DNA from: Actinomadura meyerae
GTDB taxonomy: Bacteria; Actinomycetota; Actinomycetes; Streptosporangiales; Streptosporangiaceae
Length of the DNA: 64,000 nucleotides
Assembly (NCBI RefSeq): GCF_900188445.1
Contig: NZ_FZOR01000041.1
Location: 18,683 to 82,682, forward strand
Direction of reading: 5' to 3'
Shown here: positions 56,585-64,000 of the stretch, one piece after another
How positions within the stretch are numbered: the first letter of the stretch is position 1
How the letters are laid out: every line of letters starts with the position of its first letter
Notes under the pieces: generated by a model
The model's input: only the letters and a program-made list of their open reading frames with translations
Database searches by the model: none
What the model was told of the DNA's origin: nothing
Translations under genes and position numbers: made by a program

Positions 56585-57745
56585 TCAGGCGCGAAGGCCG
56601 GCGGTGTAGTCGGCGAAGCGCTCGTCCACCTCTTGCGCGGTGAGGCCGAAGTCTTCGAGCGAGTACCGGTGGGACGGCTTCGCGGCACCGCTGGAGCTCT
56701 CGCCGTGCAGCCGCGCCATCGCCGTCCGGGCCTCGTCGGTGAACGGCAGCCCGAACCGCGCGTAGACGCCCTCGACGGTGCCGATCGGGTCGCGGACGAA
56801 GTCGTCGTAGTGGACGTCGGCGAACTGGTCGGGGTCGTGCCGTGCCCGCTCGGCGCGGAACTGGTCGAGCCCTCGGCTCCACAGGTCGAGCTGGTCTCGT
56901 CCGATCGTGGCGCCGGTGAACGTCTCCGACCATCCGGCGGTCGCGTGCGCGGCGAGGCTGCACATGGACGCCATCGCGGTGCGCGGCGTCCGGTGCGTCT
57001 GGATGATGAGCGCGTCGGGGTAGACGTCGAGGAGGGCGTCCAGGGCGAAGAGGTGGCTCGGGTTCTTCAGCACCCACCGCCGCCCGGCGTCGTTCAGCCC
57101 GATGAGCTGGAGGTTGCGCCGGTGGCGGCGGTAGGCGGGCGTCCAGTCCTGCCCGGCGAGCCAGGACGAGTAGCCCGGCACGTGCGCCAGGCATTCGAAC
57201 GAGATCGACAGCATGCTCTGCCGCAGCAGTTGCCAGCACTCCTCGACCGAGTCGGCCGAGATGTAGTGGACGCCCATGAACTCGGGGTTCTCGACGTGGT
57301 GCCGCCGGTATCCGGCGTCGATCGCCTGGAAGACCGGGTCGTCCGCCCAGGTCTCGCGCGGCGGCCGCGGCTGCGGCACCTCCGCGAGCCACAGGTCGAG
57401 GCCCTGGTGGGCGGGGTCGGCGGTGAGCAGCCGGTGCAGCGCGGTCGTACCCGTCCGCGGCAGGCCGGTGACGAAGATCGGCCGCTCGATCGGGACGTCC
57501 GCGTGCTCGGGATGCCGTTTCCAGGCCGCCTCGGAGAACTGCCGGGCGGCCAGCGCGCCCCGCAGCATCGCCCGCTGCGCCTTGTTCCCGAGCGGGGTGA
57601 GCCCGGCGTCCTTCGCCAGCGACTCCAGCAGCACCTTCAGCCCGTCGAGGTAGTCGTCGTCACCGAAGCCGTCCATGCCGGTGACCCTGGCGGCGGAGGC
57701 GTGGAGATCCTCGACCGTCCCGACGCTGTCGCGACCCGCACTCAT
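56585..57745 (-). CDS. Sulfotransferase family protein (Stf type)
   Basis: 386 residues with GGAGAGGG before the ATG. The PAPS 5'-phosphosulfate loop is FVTGLPRTGTTALHRLL (about residue 95), and the 3'-phosphate region is IIQTHRTPRTAMASM. The rest matches the large actinobacterial 'sulfotransferase family' proteins (GVHYISADSVEECWQLL, ECLAHVPGYSSWL, WVLKNPSHLFALDALL). The acceptor is unknown. It is last in a three-gene operon DUF1214-SDR-sulfotransferase, an arrangement like Rv3531c-Rv3529c of M. tuberculosis as I recall it, which belongs to the KstR steroid regulon. A strong hairpin follows. Confidence 0.85.
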   Translation of the reverse strand: MSAGRDSVGTVEDLHASAARVTGMDGFGDDDYLDGLKVLLESLAKDAGLTPLGNKAQRAMLRGALAARQFSEAAWKRHPEHADVPIERPIFVTGLPRTGTTALHRLLTADPAHQGLDLWLAEVPQPRPPRETWADDPVFQAIDAGYRRHHVENPEFMGVHYISADSVEECWQLLRQSMLSISFECLAHVPGYSSWLAGQDWTPAYRRHRRNLQLIGLNDAGRRWVLKNPSHLFALDALLDVYPDALIIQTHRTPRTAMASMCSLAAHATAGWSETFTGATIGRDQLDLWSRGLDQFRAERARHDPDQFADVHYDDFVRDPIGTVEGVYARFGLPFTDEARTAMARLHGESSSGAAKPSHRYSLEDFGLTAQEVDERFADYTAGLRA

Positions 57746-57759
57746 CGAAACGCCCTCTC

Positions 57760-58542
57760 CTAGTGGTGCCACTCGCCGGAATTGACGTCCAGGCACTGCC
57801 CGGTGACCGCCCGCGCCAGCGGCGACAGCATGAACACGACGGCATCGGCGACCTCGTCGGGCTCGGGCAGCTTCCGCAGGTCGGTCGTGGCGGCGTTCTC
57901 GTCGTAGACCTCCTGCACCGTGACGCCGCGCTTCTTGGCGAGGTGGTTGAAGTACCACTGGAGGTTGTCGGCCCAGATGTATCCGGGCGCGATCGTGTTC
58001 ACCCGGATACCGCGCGGCCCGAGCTCGGTAGAGAGGTTCTGCGCCATCGCGAGCAGGGCGGCCTTGGCCATCTTGTAGGCGCCGAACGTCCGCCGCGAAT
58101 GCCGCAGCACCGCCGAGTTCACCATCACCACGGACCCGCCGTGCTCTTCGAGCGCGGGCACGAACAACCGCGTCAGGTGCAGCGCCGCGAGCACGTTGGT
58201 CTCGAACCCGGCCCGGACGGCGTCGAGGTCGACCTTCGTGAGATCGGTCAGCGGCGGAGTGGCGAAGGCGTTGTTGACCAGGCCGTCCACCCGCCCGAAC
58301 GCTTCCCGGGCCGTGGCGGCGAGCCGCTCGCAGGCCGCCGCGTCATTGATGTCGGTCGGGACAGTGACGGCCCGGCGACCGATCTCCTCGACCTCCTTGG
58401 CGACCTCGGCGAGCCGTTCCTCGTTGCGGGCGGCGAGCACGACGTCCGCGCCGGCCTTGGCGCACTGCAACGCCAGCCCGCGTCCGAGCCCCGGCCCGAC
58501 GCCCGAGATGACGACGGCCTTGCCTTCGAGCAGCCCCGCCAT
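57760..58542 (-). CDS. SDR family oxidoreductase
   Basis: 260 residues. Cofactor motif GVGPGLGRGLA (TGxxxGxG variant with VGPGLG), DVVLAARNEER, NNAF in place of NNAG, catalytic Ser in MVNSAVLRHS and YKMAK with the Tyr/Lys pair. It is an NAD(P)-dependent dehydrogenase of a hydroxy compound. The start overlaps the DUF1214 stop (TGATG type), and the sulfotransferase gene follows 14 bp later. By synteny and the KstR-like box it may act in steroid or lipid breakdown. Confidence 0.87.
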   Translation of the reverse strand: MAGLLEGKAVVISGVGPGLGRGLALQCAKAGADVVLAARNEERLAEVAKEVEEIGRRAVTVPTDINDAAACERLAATAREAFGRVDGLVNNAFATPPLTDLTKVDLDAVRAGFETNVLAALHLTRLFVPALEEHGGSVVMVNSAVLRHSRRTFGAYKMAKAALLAMAQNLSTELGPRGIRVNTIAPGYIWADNLQWYFNHLAKKRGVTVQEVYDENAATTDLRKLPEPDEVADAVVFMLSPLARAVTGQCLDVNSGEWHH

Positions 58543-59765
58543 CAGCCGAGCATCCTCTTCGCGACGGCGACCTGACGGGCCGCGATCTTCTCAGCCCATT
58601 CTTCCGGAGTGACCCGCTGCTTCTCATAGAACGGGAGGACATTCGGGAGGTCGTCGAACTTCACGACCTCCACCGTGGGCCCGTCCTCGGGCGTGAGGTC
58701 GCGTGCGAGGCGCTGCCAGCGGAATTGCAGGTAGCCGCGGCGGTGCCCGGTCCGCTCGATCCAGTTGGCGAGCCCCGGATCGCGCTCGCTGACGATGTAC
58801 CGGATCTTTCCGTCCTCGTCGATCCGGGCCTGGTCGGCGGTGAGGCTCGTCTGATGGTTGATGTAGTCGAGCGAGATGTACCACATGCTGCCGAGCTGGA
58901 AGCCCTGGTAGGGCGCCACGTCCCGCTCGGTCGCCGGCGCGGTGATGACCATGACCTCGTCGTCATCGAGGTCGTAATGCCCGACCGATGAGAACTGGGT
59001 GGCCAGCCCGCCGGGCGTCGGCCGCGGCTCGGTCAGCGTGTTCACCGGCAGTTGCAGGTAGTGCCATTCGGGAAAGGCCAGGAACGTGCGGATCCTGGAC
59101 ACCAGCATCTTCCCGGCGATCTGGTAGCGGCGCGCCATCCGCTCGGCGGGGACGGCCAGCGGCGAGGTCCCGATCGTGTCGGCCCGGTGGATGCGGATCT
59201 CCCCCGGCCGCTCGCTCTCCCAGTCGCTGAACACCTCCCGGACGATGAGCATCGCCGCGCCCTTGGGGAGGGTGACGTAGCCAGGCCCGGCGTCGTCCTT
59301 GGGCGGCCCGAAGCGGAGCTGGAAGGAACCGTCCTCGGCGATGTCGAGTTCCCGGTCGTCGAATGCCGTCAGGCTGTCGGGCGACTGTGTGGGCGAGTAG
59401 TCGCCGTTCATGACCTGGAAACTCAGATCGGCGGTGGTGCCCCGGCGTCCCGTCACCACGTATTCGGCGTCGTCGCGGATGTAGGCGTGGAAGTACAGGG
59501 TGTCGGGGTTGTCGAGGCCCAGCTTGGTGTACGGCCCGGTGGAGGACGCGAAGAACGGATAGTCCTGCTGGTAGGCGCCGACCATGTGCAGCGACGCCTT
59601 GATGCTGCCGGCGAGGTAGTCGAGCCCCTCGGCCAGGTCCTGGTCGGTCTTGACGTGCGGCGCGGCGCGGATGATGCGCTCCGCCTCCACCACCGCGTCG
59701 GCGAACGCGCGCGTCGCGGCTTCGAACGAATCGGTCGTCTTGCCTTCTGGTGAGTCGGTGGCCAC
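58542..59765 (-). CDS. DUF1214-domain protein
   Basis: 407 residues from GTG 59765 with GAGGAG 7 nt upstream; this excludes the longer frame to 59816. The C-terminal part LVSRIRTFLAFPEW..., LANWIERTGHRRGYLQFRWQ is typical of DUF1214, and the N-terminal half has DNPDTLYFHAYIRDDAEYVV and GSFQLRFGPP as in DUF1254/1214 fusions. No catalytic role is established for the family. It heads the operon DUF1214-SDR-sulfotransferase, and a KstR-like palindrome lies 65 bp upstream of the start. Confidence 0.75.
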   Translation of the reverse strand: MATDSPEGKTTDSFEAATRAFADAVVEAERIIRAAPHVKTDQDLAEGLDYLAGSIKASLHMVGAYQQDYPFFASSTGPYTKLGLDNPDTLYFHAYIRDDAEYVVTGRRGTTADLSFQVMNGDYSPTQSPDSLTAFDDRELDIAEDGSFQLRFGPPKDDAGPGYVTLPKGAAMLIVREVFSDWESERPGEIRIHRADTIGTSPLAVPAERMARRYQIAGKMLVSRIRTFLAFPEWHYLQLPVNTLTEPRPTPGGLATQFSSVGHYDLDDDEVMVITAPATERDVAPYQGFQLGSMWYISLDYINHQTSLTADQARIDEDGKIRYIVSERDPGLANWIERTGHRRGYLQFRWQRLARDLTPEDGPTVEVVKFDDLPNVLPFYEKQRVTPEEWAEKIAARQVAVAKRMLG

Positions 59766-59829
59766 CGGACACTCCTCAAGGACGCGGGGCGCGAGCGCCG
59801 TTCGCGGACGCGACACTGCGGACCGGACG

Positions 59830-59845
59830 TTAGAACTCGTTCTAA
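59830..59845. promoter_or_regulatory. KstR-like operator before DUF1214 operon
   Basis: TTAGAAC (59830-59836) and GTTCTAA (59839-59845) are perfect arms around TC. The inner 14-mer (59831-59844) fits the KstR consensus TNNAACNNGTTNNA at every fixed position. It lies 65-80 bp upstream of the DUF1214 start. Confidence 0.7.
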
Positions 59846-59870
59846 GTACGGGTCAATGCCCGGGTCCCGG

Positions 59871-60329
59871 TCAATGGGAGGTGGTGAACTTCAGGCTCGG
59901 GGCGTCGTCCAGGGACACCATGTACTCGTACGTCCGCCGGTGCCCGGTCTTCTCGACGAGCCACCGCCCGTCCTCGCGCCGGTAGGTGTCGTAGTAGAAG
60001 GCGGCGCCCCGGATGAGCAGGCGGTGCTCCGGGATGATGATGGTGTCGTCCAGCGACCAGATCCCGGTGGCGCGGTCGCCGTCCAGCTCGATCTCGGGGC
60101 ATCCGGCCGTGTGGGTGCTGATCTTCCCGTCGTCCAGGTTCTCCCGCATGTACTGGACGATCGCGTCCCGCCCTTCGAGGCGCAGCGTCTTGTTGAGCAC
60201 GGGGGTGTCGTACTCGGCGACGGCGTCTTCGGTGAAGACGTCGGCGAACTCGTCCCACAGCTTCAGGTCGACGCACCGCAGGTAGCGGTACTTGAGCCGC
60301 CGGATCTCTTCCAGAGCAACCAGGTCCAT
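59871..60329 (-). CDS. SnoaL-like / NTF2-fold protein
   Basis: 152 residues from ATG 60329. The NTF2-like cone fold is shown by EEIRRLKYRYLRCVDLKLWDEFADVFTEDAVAEY, GRDAIVQYMRENL, GIWSLDDTIIIPEHRLLIRG and AFYYDTYRREDGRWLVEKTGHRRTYEY. Members are hydratases, cyclases or isomerases, often in steroid or polyketide metabolism. A second KstR-like box is 32 bp upstream. It is separated by 105 bp from the DUF1214 operon on the same strand. Confidence 0.8.
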   Translation of the reverse strand: MDLVALEEIRRLKYRYLRCVDLKLWDEFADVFTEDAVAEYDTPVLNKTLRLEGRDAIVQYMRENLDDGKISTHTAGCPEIELDGDRATGIWSLDDTIIIPEHRLLIRGAAFYYDTYRREDGRWLVEKTGHRRTYEYMVSLDDAPSLKFTTSH

Positions 60330-60360
60330 GAGCCCAAGACTGGACCCTGCCGCCCCGGAA

Positions 60361-60377
60361 AACAAGAACTTGTTCTA
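60361..60377. promoter_or_regulatory. KstR-like operator before SnoaL-like gene
   Basis: AAGAACTTGTTCTA (60364-60377) matches TNNAACNNGTTNNA on the minus strand except for one end base. It is embedded in a second palindrome, AACAAG/CTTGTT (60361-60374). Only 32 bp from the start codon. Confidence 0.55.
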
Positions 60378-60385
60378 CTGTCAGG

Positions 60386-61972
60386 CTATCCCGGCGCGCT
60401 CGGGCAATCGGGGAGGAGCGGCTCGGCCGATGCCTTGCACGCGTCCCGCCGCGCGCCGAGTTGGGAGAGCGCCGCACCGGCCGCCGCACGCCCGACGTAC
60501 ACGAGCTTCCCGCCCGCCACCGCGGCCGCGTCCGACCTGGGCAGCTCAGCCACCGGGAAGTCGCTGGCGGTGACCTTGGCCTGGCGGCAGTCGACCTGCC
60601 CTCGTCCTTTCACGATGGCGACTTTGCCCTCGTCCTCGACGAGGCTGTACTTGCACACCCGGTCGGCCAAGGCGCGGACTCCCTCGGGCCCTTCCACGGC
60701 ATACGTGTCATGTACCTGCTGCCGCAGGTTCAAGGGAAGGTCTTCAAGCATGATCGGCGGATTCGGCTGGTCCTTGCTCGCCGCCTTGCTGGAGAAGTGG
60801 ATGCCGAGCACCGTCTCCTTCGCGCCCCGGTAGAGGACGACCCTGCCGTTCTCCTCCCCGATGTAGTAGCCGTTCCGCACGCTCTGCACGAAGAGGAACC
60901 CGGCCACGAGGAGCAGGGCCGCAACCGCCGAAAGCGCCGACCACCAGAGCGAGGGCTTTCTGGGGAGTGCGGGACGCCGGATGAGGAGTCGATCGGAAGC
61001 CGCCGCAGGCGGAACCAGTTCCGGCTCGGGCTCCGGGTTCGTGTCCGACGACAGAGCGCCGGGCCGAGTGTCGGGCTCGGATCGGGTGATGTTGCGCGCG
61101 GGCCCCGGCTCCGGGAACGGCGCAGGCGTCTCGGGCGGCGCCTGCAAGTTCGCGGGCGCTTCCCCGGACGCCGCGACGAGGCGCATCAGCACCGCGTGGG
61201 CGGTCGGCCGGCGCGCCGGATCCTTCTCCAGGCAGCTCAGGACCAGGCCACGCATCGGCTCCGGCAGGTCGCCGAGGCTGGGCTCCTCATGGGCAAGGCG
61301 GACCATGACGGCGGCCATAGGCCCGCGCCCGAAGGGCGGCTGCCCCACGGCGGCGTACGTCATGACCCCGCCCCAGGCGAACACGTCGGTCGCCGGCCCG
61401 ACCCGCTCCCCGGCGGCCTGTTCCGGGGACATGTACGTGGGGGTCCCGACAACCTTGCCCGTCAGCGTCGTCGTGGTCTCGAAGAGGCGCGCGATCCCGA
61501 AGTCGATGACGCGCGGCCCGTCCGTGCCGAGCAGAACGTTCGCCGGTTTGAAGTCGCGGTGGACGATCCCCGCCTCGTGAATGGCGACCAGTGCGGTGGC
61601 CGTCGCGACCGACAACCGGTGCAGCGCGTTGCCCTTCCGTGGCCCTTCCAACTCCACGACCTCTTGCAGGGACGCGCCATCGACGTACTCGCTCACCACG
61701 TACGGGCGCTCGGCCTCCAAGTCGGCCGCGATGACCTGGGCGGTACAGAAGGGCGCGACTCGACGGGCGGCCTCCAGCTCCCTCGCCAGCGTGTGCCGGT
61801 TGGCGCGGCTGGCGACCAGCTGTTCATGGAGGAGCTTGACGGCGACGAGCGTCCCGTCCTGACCGCGCCCCTGATACACCACGCCCTGGCCGCCGACGCC
61901 GAGGCGGCCGAGGAGCTGGAAGTCGCCGACCTGTCTAGGGTCACGCGCTTCCAACGGAACGACATGCTGCAT
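60386..61972 (-). CDS. Single-pass membrane Ser/Thr protein kinase
   Basis: 528 residues from ATG 61972 (GGGGG upstream). Kinase domain residues 15-270: LGVGGQGVVYQG glycine loop, VAVK K46, VHRDFKPAN with D140, VIDFGIAR with D157 and GTPTYMSPEQ activation segment; all catalytic residues are intact. A Pro/Glu-rich linker leads to one membrane helix at 343-362 (WWSALSAVAALLLVAGFLFV). The outer domain (about 165 residues) holds GYYIGEENGRVVLYRGAKE and two or three cysteines (VCKYSLVEDEG; VDCRQAKV; RDACKASAE), but no PASTA repeats. Likely an envelope sensor. No clear partner gene nearby. Confidence 0.9.
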   Translation of the reverse strand: MQHVVPLEARDPRQVGDFQLLGRLGVGGQGVVYQGRGQDGTLVAVKLLHEQLVASRANRHTLARELEAARRVAPFCTAQVIAADLEAERPYVVSEYVDGASLQEVVELEGPRKGNALHRLSVATATALVAIHEAGIVHRDFKPANVLLGTDGPRVIDFGIARLFETTTTLTGKVVGTPTYMSPEQAAGERVGPATDVFAWGGVMTYAAVGQPPFGRGPMAAVMVRLAHEEPSLGDLPEPMRGLVLSCLEKDPARRPTAHAVLMRLVAASGEAPANLQAPPETPAPFPEPGPARNITRSEPDTRPGALSSDTNPEPEPELVPPAAASDRLLIRRPALPRKPSLWWSALSAVAALLLVAGFLFVQSVRNGYYIGEENGRVVLYRGAKETVLGIHFSSKAASKDQPNPPIMLEDLPLNLRQQVHDTYAVEGPEGVRALADRVCKYSLVEDEGKVAIVKGRGQVDCRQAKVTASDFPVAELPRSDAAAVAGGKLVYVGRAAAGAALSQLGARRDACKASAEPLLPDCPSAPG

Positions 61973-62115
61973 CGAGGCCCCCACCCGCGCCCAGCCCACA
62001 GGCCAACTGCACCGATGCTAGGACGCCACTCCCGGGCCCGCCCGTACTCGCCACTTCCGGCCACCCTGAAGGTGACGCCCGCCCCCGCACAGGCCACGAG
62101 GGCGGACGCCAGTCC

Positions 62116-62871
62116 CTACAGCCCGGTGCCACCGGTCACGTCGACGACCCGTCCCGTCATCCAACTGGCGTCGTCGGACGCCAGGAAGGAGACGACACCG
62201 GCGATGTCCTCGGGCTGCCCGACCCGTCCCAGCGCGGACAGAGAGGCGGCGTACGCCTGCGCCTCCTGATCTCCCCGCAGCCATCCGGCGTTGGTGTCGG
62301 TGTCCACGATGCCGGGCGCGACCGAGTTCACGGTGATTCCCCGCGGCCCGAGTTGCTTGGCGAGGTTGAGCGTGAGGGTGTCGAGCGCCCCCTTGGTGGC
62401 CCCGTAGGCCATGATCTCCGGCAACGCGAGCGAGGCCGTGCCGCTGGAGATGTTGATGATCCGGCCGCCGTCCCGCAGCCGCGAAAGGCCCTGCTGGACG
62501 ACGAAGAGGGGCGCCCGAACGTTCACGGCGAAGAGCCGGTCGAACTCGTCCTCGGTGAGCGACTCCAGATCCGAACTGCGTCCGATGGCCGCGTTGTTCA
62601 CGACGATGTCGACGCCAGGCCGCTCGACCGCCGCGTCGAAGGCGTCCCACATCGCACGGGCATCACCATGCCGCCCGAACTCGGCCTGGATCGCGAAGGC
62701 CTGCCCGCCGTCCTTGCGGATCCGCTCAACGACCTCCCCGGCCGCCGCCTCCTCCCGCGCATAGGTGACGACGACCACGGCCCCGTCACTCCCGAGCCGC
62801 TCGGCGATCCCCCGCCCGATCCCCCGGCTGCCACCGGTGACCAGCGCGACCTTGCCGTCCAACGTTCCCAT
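62116..62871 (-). CDS. SDR family oxidoreductase (3-oxoacyl-ACP-reductase-like)
   Basis: 251 residues with AGGGG 6 nt before ATG 62871. Classical SDR motifs: VTGGSRGIGRGIAERL, NNAAIG, INISSGTAS (catalytic Ser), YGATKGALDTL (Tyr, Lys) and the C-terminal ASWMTGRVVDVTGGTGL. The substrate is unknown. It is divergent from a TetR gene across tandem palindromes and is almost certainly that regulator's target. Confidence 0.9.
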   Translation of the reverse strand: MGTLDGKVALVTGGSRGIGRGIAERLGSDGAVVVVTYAREEAAAGEVVERIRKDGGQAFAIQAEFGRHGDARAMWDAFDAAVERPGVDIVVNNAAIGRSSDLESLTEDEFDRLFAVNVRAPLFVVQQGLSRLRDGGRIINISSGTASLALPEIMAYGATKGALDTLTLNLAKQLGPRGITVNSVAPGIVDTDTNAGWLRGDQEAQAYAASLSALGRVGQPEDIAGVVSFLASDDASWMTGRVVDVTGGTGL

Positions 62872-62881
62872 CACACGCCCC

Positions 62882-62938
62882 TTCTTGAGTGATCGCTCAA
62901 GAAACAGTAACACGAGTTCTTGAGCGAACGCTCTACAA
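62882..62938. promoter_or_regulatory. Tandem TetR operators between SDR and TetR genes
   Basis: The first 22-bp site has perfect 8-bp arms TTCTTGAG (62882-62889) and CTCAAGAA (62896-62903) around TGATCG. The second, at 62917-62938, begins with the same TTCTTGAG and ends in the diverged CTCTACAA. TACAAT at 62934-62939 is a good -10 box for the TetR gene and overlaps the second site, so binding would shut off the regulator's own promoter. Confidence 0.75.
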
Positions 62939-62946
62939 TGAGACTC

Positions 62947-63558
62947 ATGGCACGAGGACGCCCCCGCACCTTCGACCGGGACGCAGCGCTGACCGCAGCC
63001 GTCCGCCTCTTCTGGGAGCGCGGCTACGAGGCGACATCCATCGGGGACCTGACGGGCGCGATGGGCATCAGGCCGGCCAGCCTCTACGCGGCCTTCGGCG
63101 ACAAGAAGTCCCTTTTCAGAGAGGCAGTGGAGGCCTACGGCCGCTCCCCCGAGGGCGCGTTCATCGCCAACGCCCTCACCGGAGAACCCACCGCCCGCGG
63201 GGCCATCGCCCGCATTCTCAACGAGGCCGCAGCGGTCTACGCCGACCGGTCCCACCCGGCCGGCTGCCTGACGATCAGCGCCGCCACCAACGTGACACCG
63301 CAGGACGCCGAGGTGGAGACGCACCTACGCGACCTGCGCAACGCCAACCTGAAGCGCTTCGAGGCCCGTCTGCGGAAGGCCCAGTCGGACGGCGAACTCC
63401 CCGCCACGGCCAACCCCAAGGCCCTCGCCCACTACTTCGCCGCAGTCATCCAGGGCATGTCCCAACAAGCCAGAGATGGCGCCACCCAAGAGACCCTGAC
63501 CCAGATAGCCGACCATGCCATGCAGGCCTGGCCGCCCCATCAACGCGATGCGATGTGA
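62947..63558 (+). CDS. TetR family regulator (leaderless)
   Basis: 203 residues. ATG 62947 (MARGRPRTFDRDAALTAAVR) lies 7 nt after a TACAAT -10 box, so the transcript probably starts at the ATG; earlier starts at 62920 or 62938 would precede transcription. HTH: YEATSIGDLTGAMGIRPASLYAAFGDKKSLF. The C-terminal half (THLRDLRNANLKRFEARLRKAQ, YFAAVIQGMSQQARDGATQE) is that of the AcrR/YcdC-like TetR_C_16 type. It should repress the divergent SDR gene and itself. The ligand is unknown. Confidence 0.9.
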   Translation: MARGRPRTFDRDAALTAAVRLFWERGYEATSIGDLTGAMGIRPASLYAAFGDKKSLFREAVEAYGRSPEGAFIANALTGEPTARGAIARILNEAAAVYADRSHPAGCLTISAATNVTPQDAEVETHLRDLRNANLKRFEARLRKAQSDGELPATANPKALAHYFAAVIQGMSQQARDGATQETLTQIADHAMQAWPPHQRDAM

Positions 63559-63704
63559 TCAAAAGTCTCACGGACATCCGATCTGCCGCCGGCTTGCAGC
63601 GCCCCTTTCGTCGTCAGCATGGCACCCACCGTCACCGCTAACAGTTGCATTGCAGCTCGGGACCGAGGGTGGAAGGGATCCCATTCCAGATTCACACTCG
63701 GGCC

Positions 63705-63908
63705 ATGCGCTCCGAGCCACCAGGACCAGGTTCACCGCCAGGCTGGTATCCGGATCCCGAGAGTCCATCTGATCGGGCACGTTGGTGGAGCGGGACCGAC
63801 TGGACGGCGGCGACGAAATGGCGACGGTCCCCGGTGAGCGGGGTATCGTCGTCCGGACTCGTCGTAATGATCGTTCTCACGGTGCTGCTGTCGCCGGCGC
63901 TCGTACTA
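63705..63908 (+). pseudogene. DUF2510 membrane protein, interrupted by IS
   Basis: From ATG 63705 the frame reads a DUF2510 motif, PPGWYPDPES...RWWSGTDWTAAT (residues 11-36), a linker and the start of a membrane helix (GLVVMIVLTVLLSPALVL). At about 63909 the sequence changes to an insertion-sequence end, and the frame runs on into it by chance. The rest of the gene is presumably beyond the element. DUF2510 modules sit at the N-terminus of many actinobacterial membrane proteins of unknown role. The 146-bp gap upstream holds no other gene. Confidence 0.6.
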
Positions 63909-64000
63909 GGGCGTGTCTCAAAGGCAGGTCAGCCAGTCGTTGATGACGGCGATGTGGAGGACGGCCTCGTAGCGGACGGCGAGCTTGTCATACCGCGTGG
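63909..64000 (-). mobile_element. IS5-like element, right part cut by window edge
   Basis: The element end appears to begin at GGGCGTGTCTCAAAGG just after CTA in the DUF2510 gene, with the transposase stop 10 bp inside. Only the 3' end of the transposase lies in the window. The exact terminus, inverted repeat and target duplication cannot be fixed without the other end. Confidence 0.65.
63918..64000 (-). CDS. IS5-family transposase, C-terminal fragment
   Basis: Reading leftward from the window edge gives TRYDKLAVRYEAVLHIAVIN then DWLTCL and a TGA at 63918. 'RYDKLA.RYEA.....A.I..WL' is the C-terminal signature of many actinobacterial IS5/IS427-group DDE transposases, where the E of the triad lies just upstream. 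The N-terminal part is outside the window, so integrity cannot be judged. Confidence 0.75.
   Translation of the reverse strand, partial: TRYDKLAVRYEAVLHIAVINDWLTCL

Noticed and set aside
62920..62946. Earlier starts for the TetR gene
   Set aside because: They precede or overlap the TACAAT -10 box and the operator; the typical MARGRPR start fits a leaderless transcript at 62947.
1..64000. CRISPR arrays, tRNA or rRNA genes
   Set aside because: No regularly spaced direct repeats with unique spacers, and no cloverleaf or rRNA-like stretch, was noticed on reading; weak tRNAs could be missed without a search tool.

Overview
The window is very GC-rich with almost wall-to-wall coding, GTG starts, leaderless-looking genes, mycothiol-type and F420-type oxidoreductases, Hanks-type kinases, and a teichoic-acid polymerase beside an arabinofuranosyltransferase-like protein. 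This points to a filamentous actinobacterium, probably Streptosporangiales (Thermomonosporaceae/Actinomadura-like). The genus is an inference. No rRNA, tRNA, CRISPR array or prophage was seen. One insertion-sequence end lies at the right edge.

Layout. 1-7.4 kb: 3' part of a STAND/TPR protein, a protein built from an internal duplication, a convergent SLATT-like membrane protein, a cation/proton antiporter and a membrane Ser/Thr kinase. 7.4-13.5 kb: small metabolic genes with local regulators (WYL regulator and epoxide hydrolase around a perfect palindrome; TetR, membrane protein and F420-type oxidoreductase; a DMT transporter fused to a PadR regulator; a LysE exporter).

13.5-26.6 kb is a tightly packed eight-gene minus-strand operon with a good promoter. 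In transcription order it encodes a coiled-coil protein, a ClpB-like AAA+ ATPase, a small radical-SAM protein, an FHA protein, a membrane kinase, a zinc-knuckle protein, a membrane protein and a TPR-CHAT protease. Divergent from it are an antitoxin-like/RES toxin pair, followed by a macro-domain protein, a small membrane protein and a 52-residue zinc-ribbon protein.

30-36.7 kb: MarR/DsbA pair with twin operators, a diiron oxygenase with a ferredoxin-reductase fusion, a TetR gene overlapping that reductase antisense, and a Tat-exported PhoD phosphatase behind a PHO-box-like repeat. 36.7-44.5 kb is a second signalling operon: NYN/PIN-zinc-FHA protein, GCS2-like protein with an RGG tail, Cys-rich protein, Cdc48N-like/vWA protein and a kinase. 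Together the two operons contain two kinases, two FHA proteins, an AAA+ ATPase, a vWA protein, several zinc knuckles and candidate effectors (CHAT, NYN, RES). I regard them as the best candidate for an undescribed phospho-regulated conflict or stress system.

44.5-49.3 kb: a ytfQ-ytfR-ytfT-yjfF-type sugar ABC transporter with LacI-type operators. 49.7-56.3 kb: cell-envelope genes (GT2/CDP-glycerol transferase fusion, AftA-like protein, methyltransferase). 56.5-60.4 kb: sulfotransferase, SDR and DUF1214 trio plus a SnoaL-like gene, each transcription unit preceded by a KstR-like box. 60.4-64 kb: another kinase, an SDR and TetR pair with tandem operators, and a DUF2510 gene interrupted by an IS5-like element.
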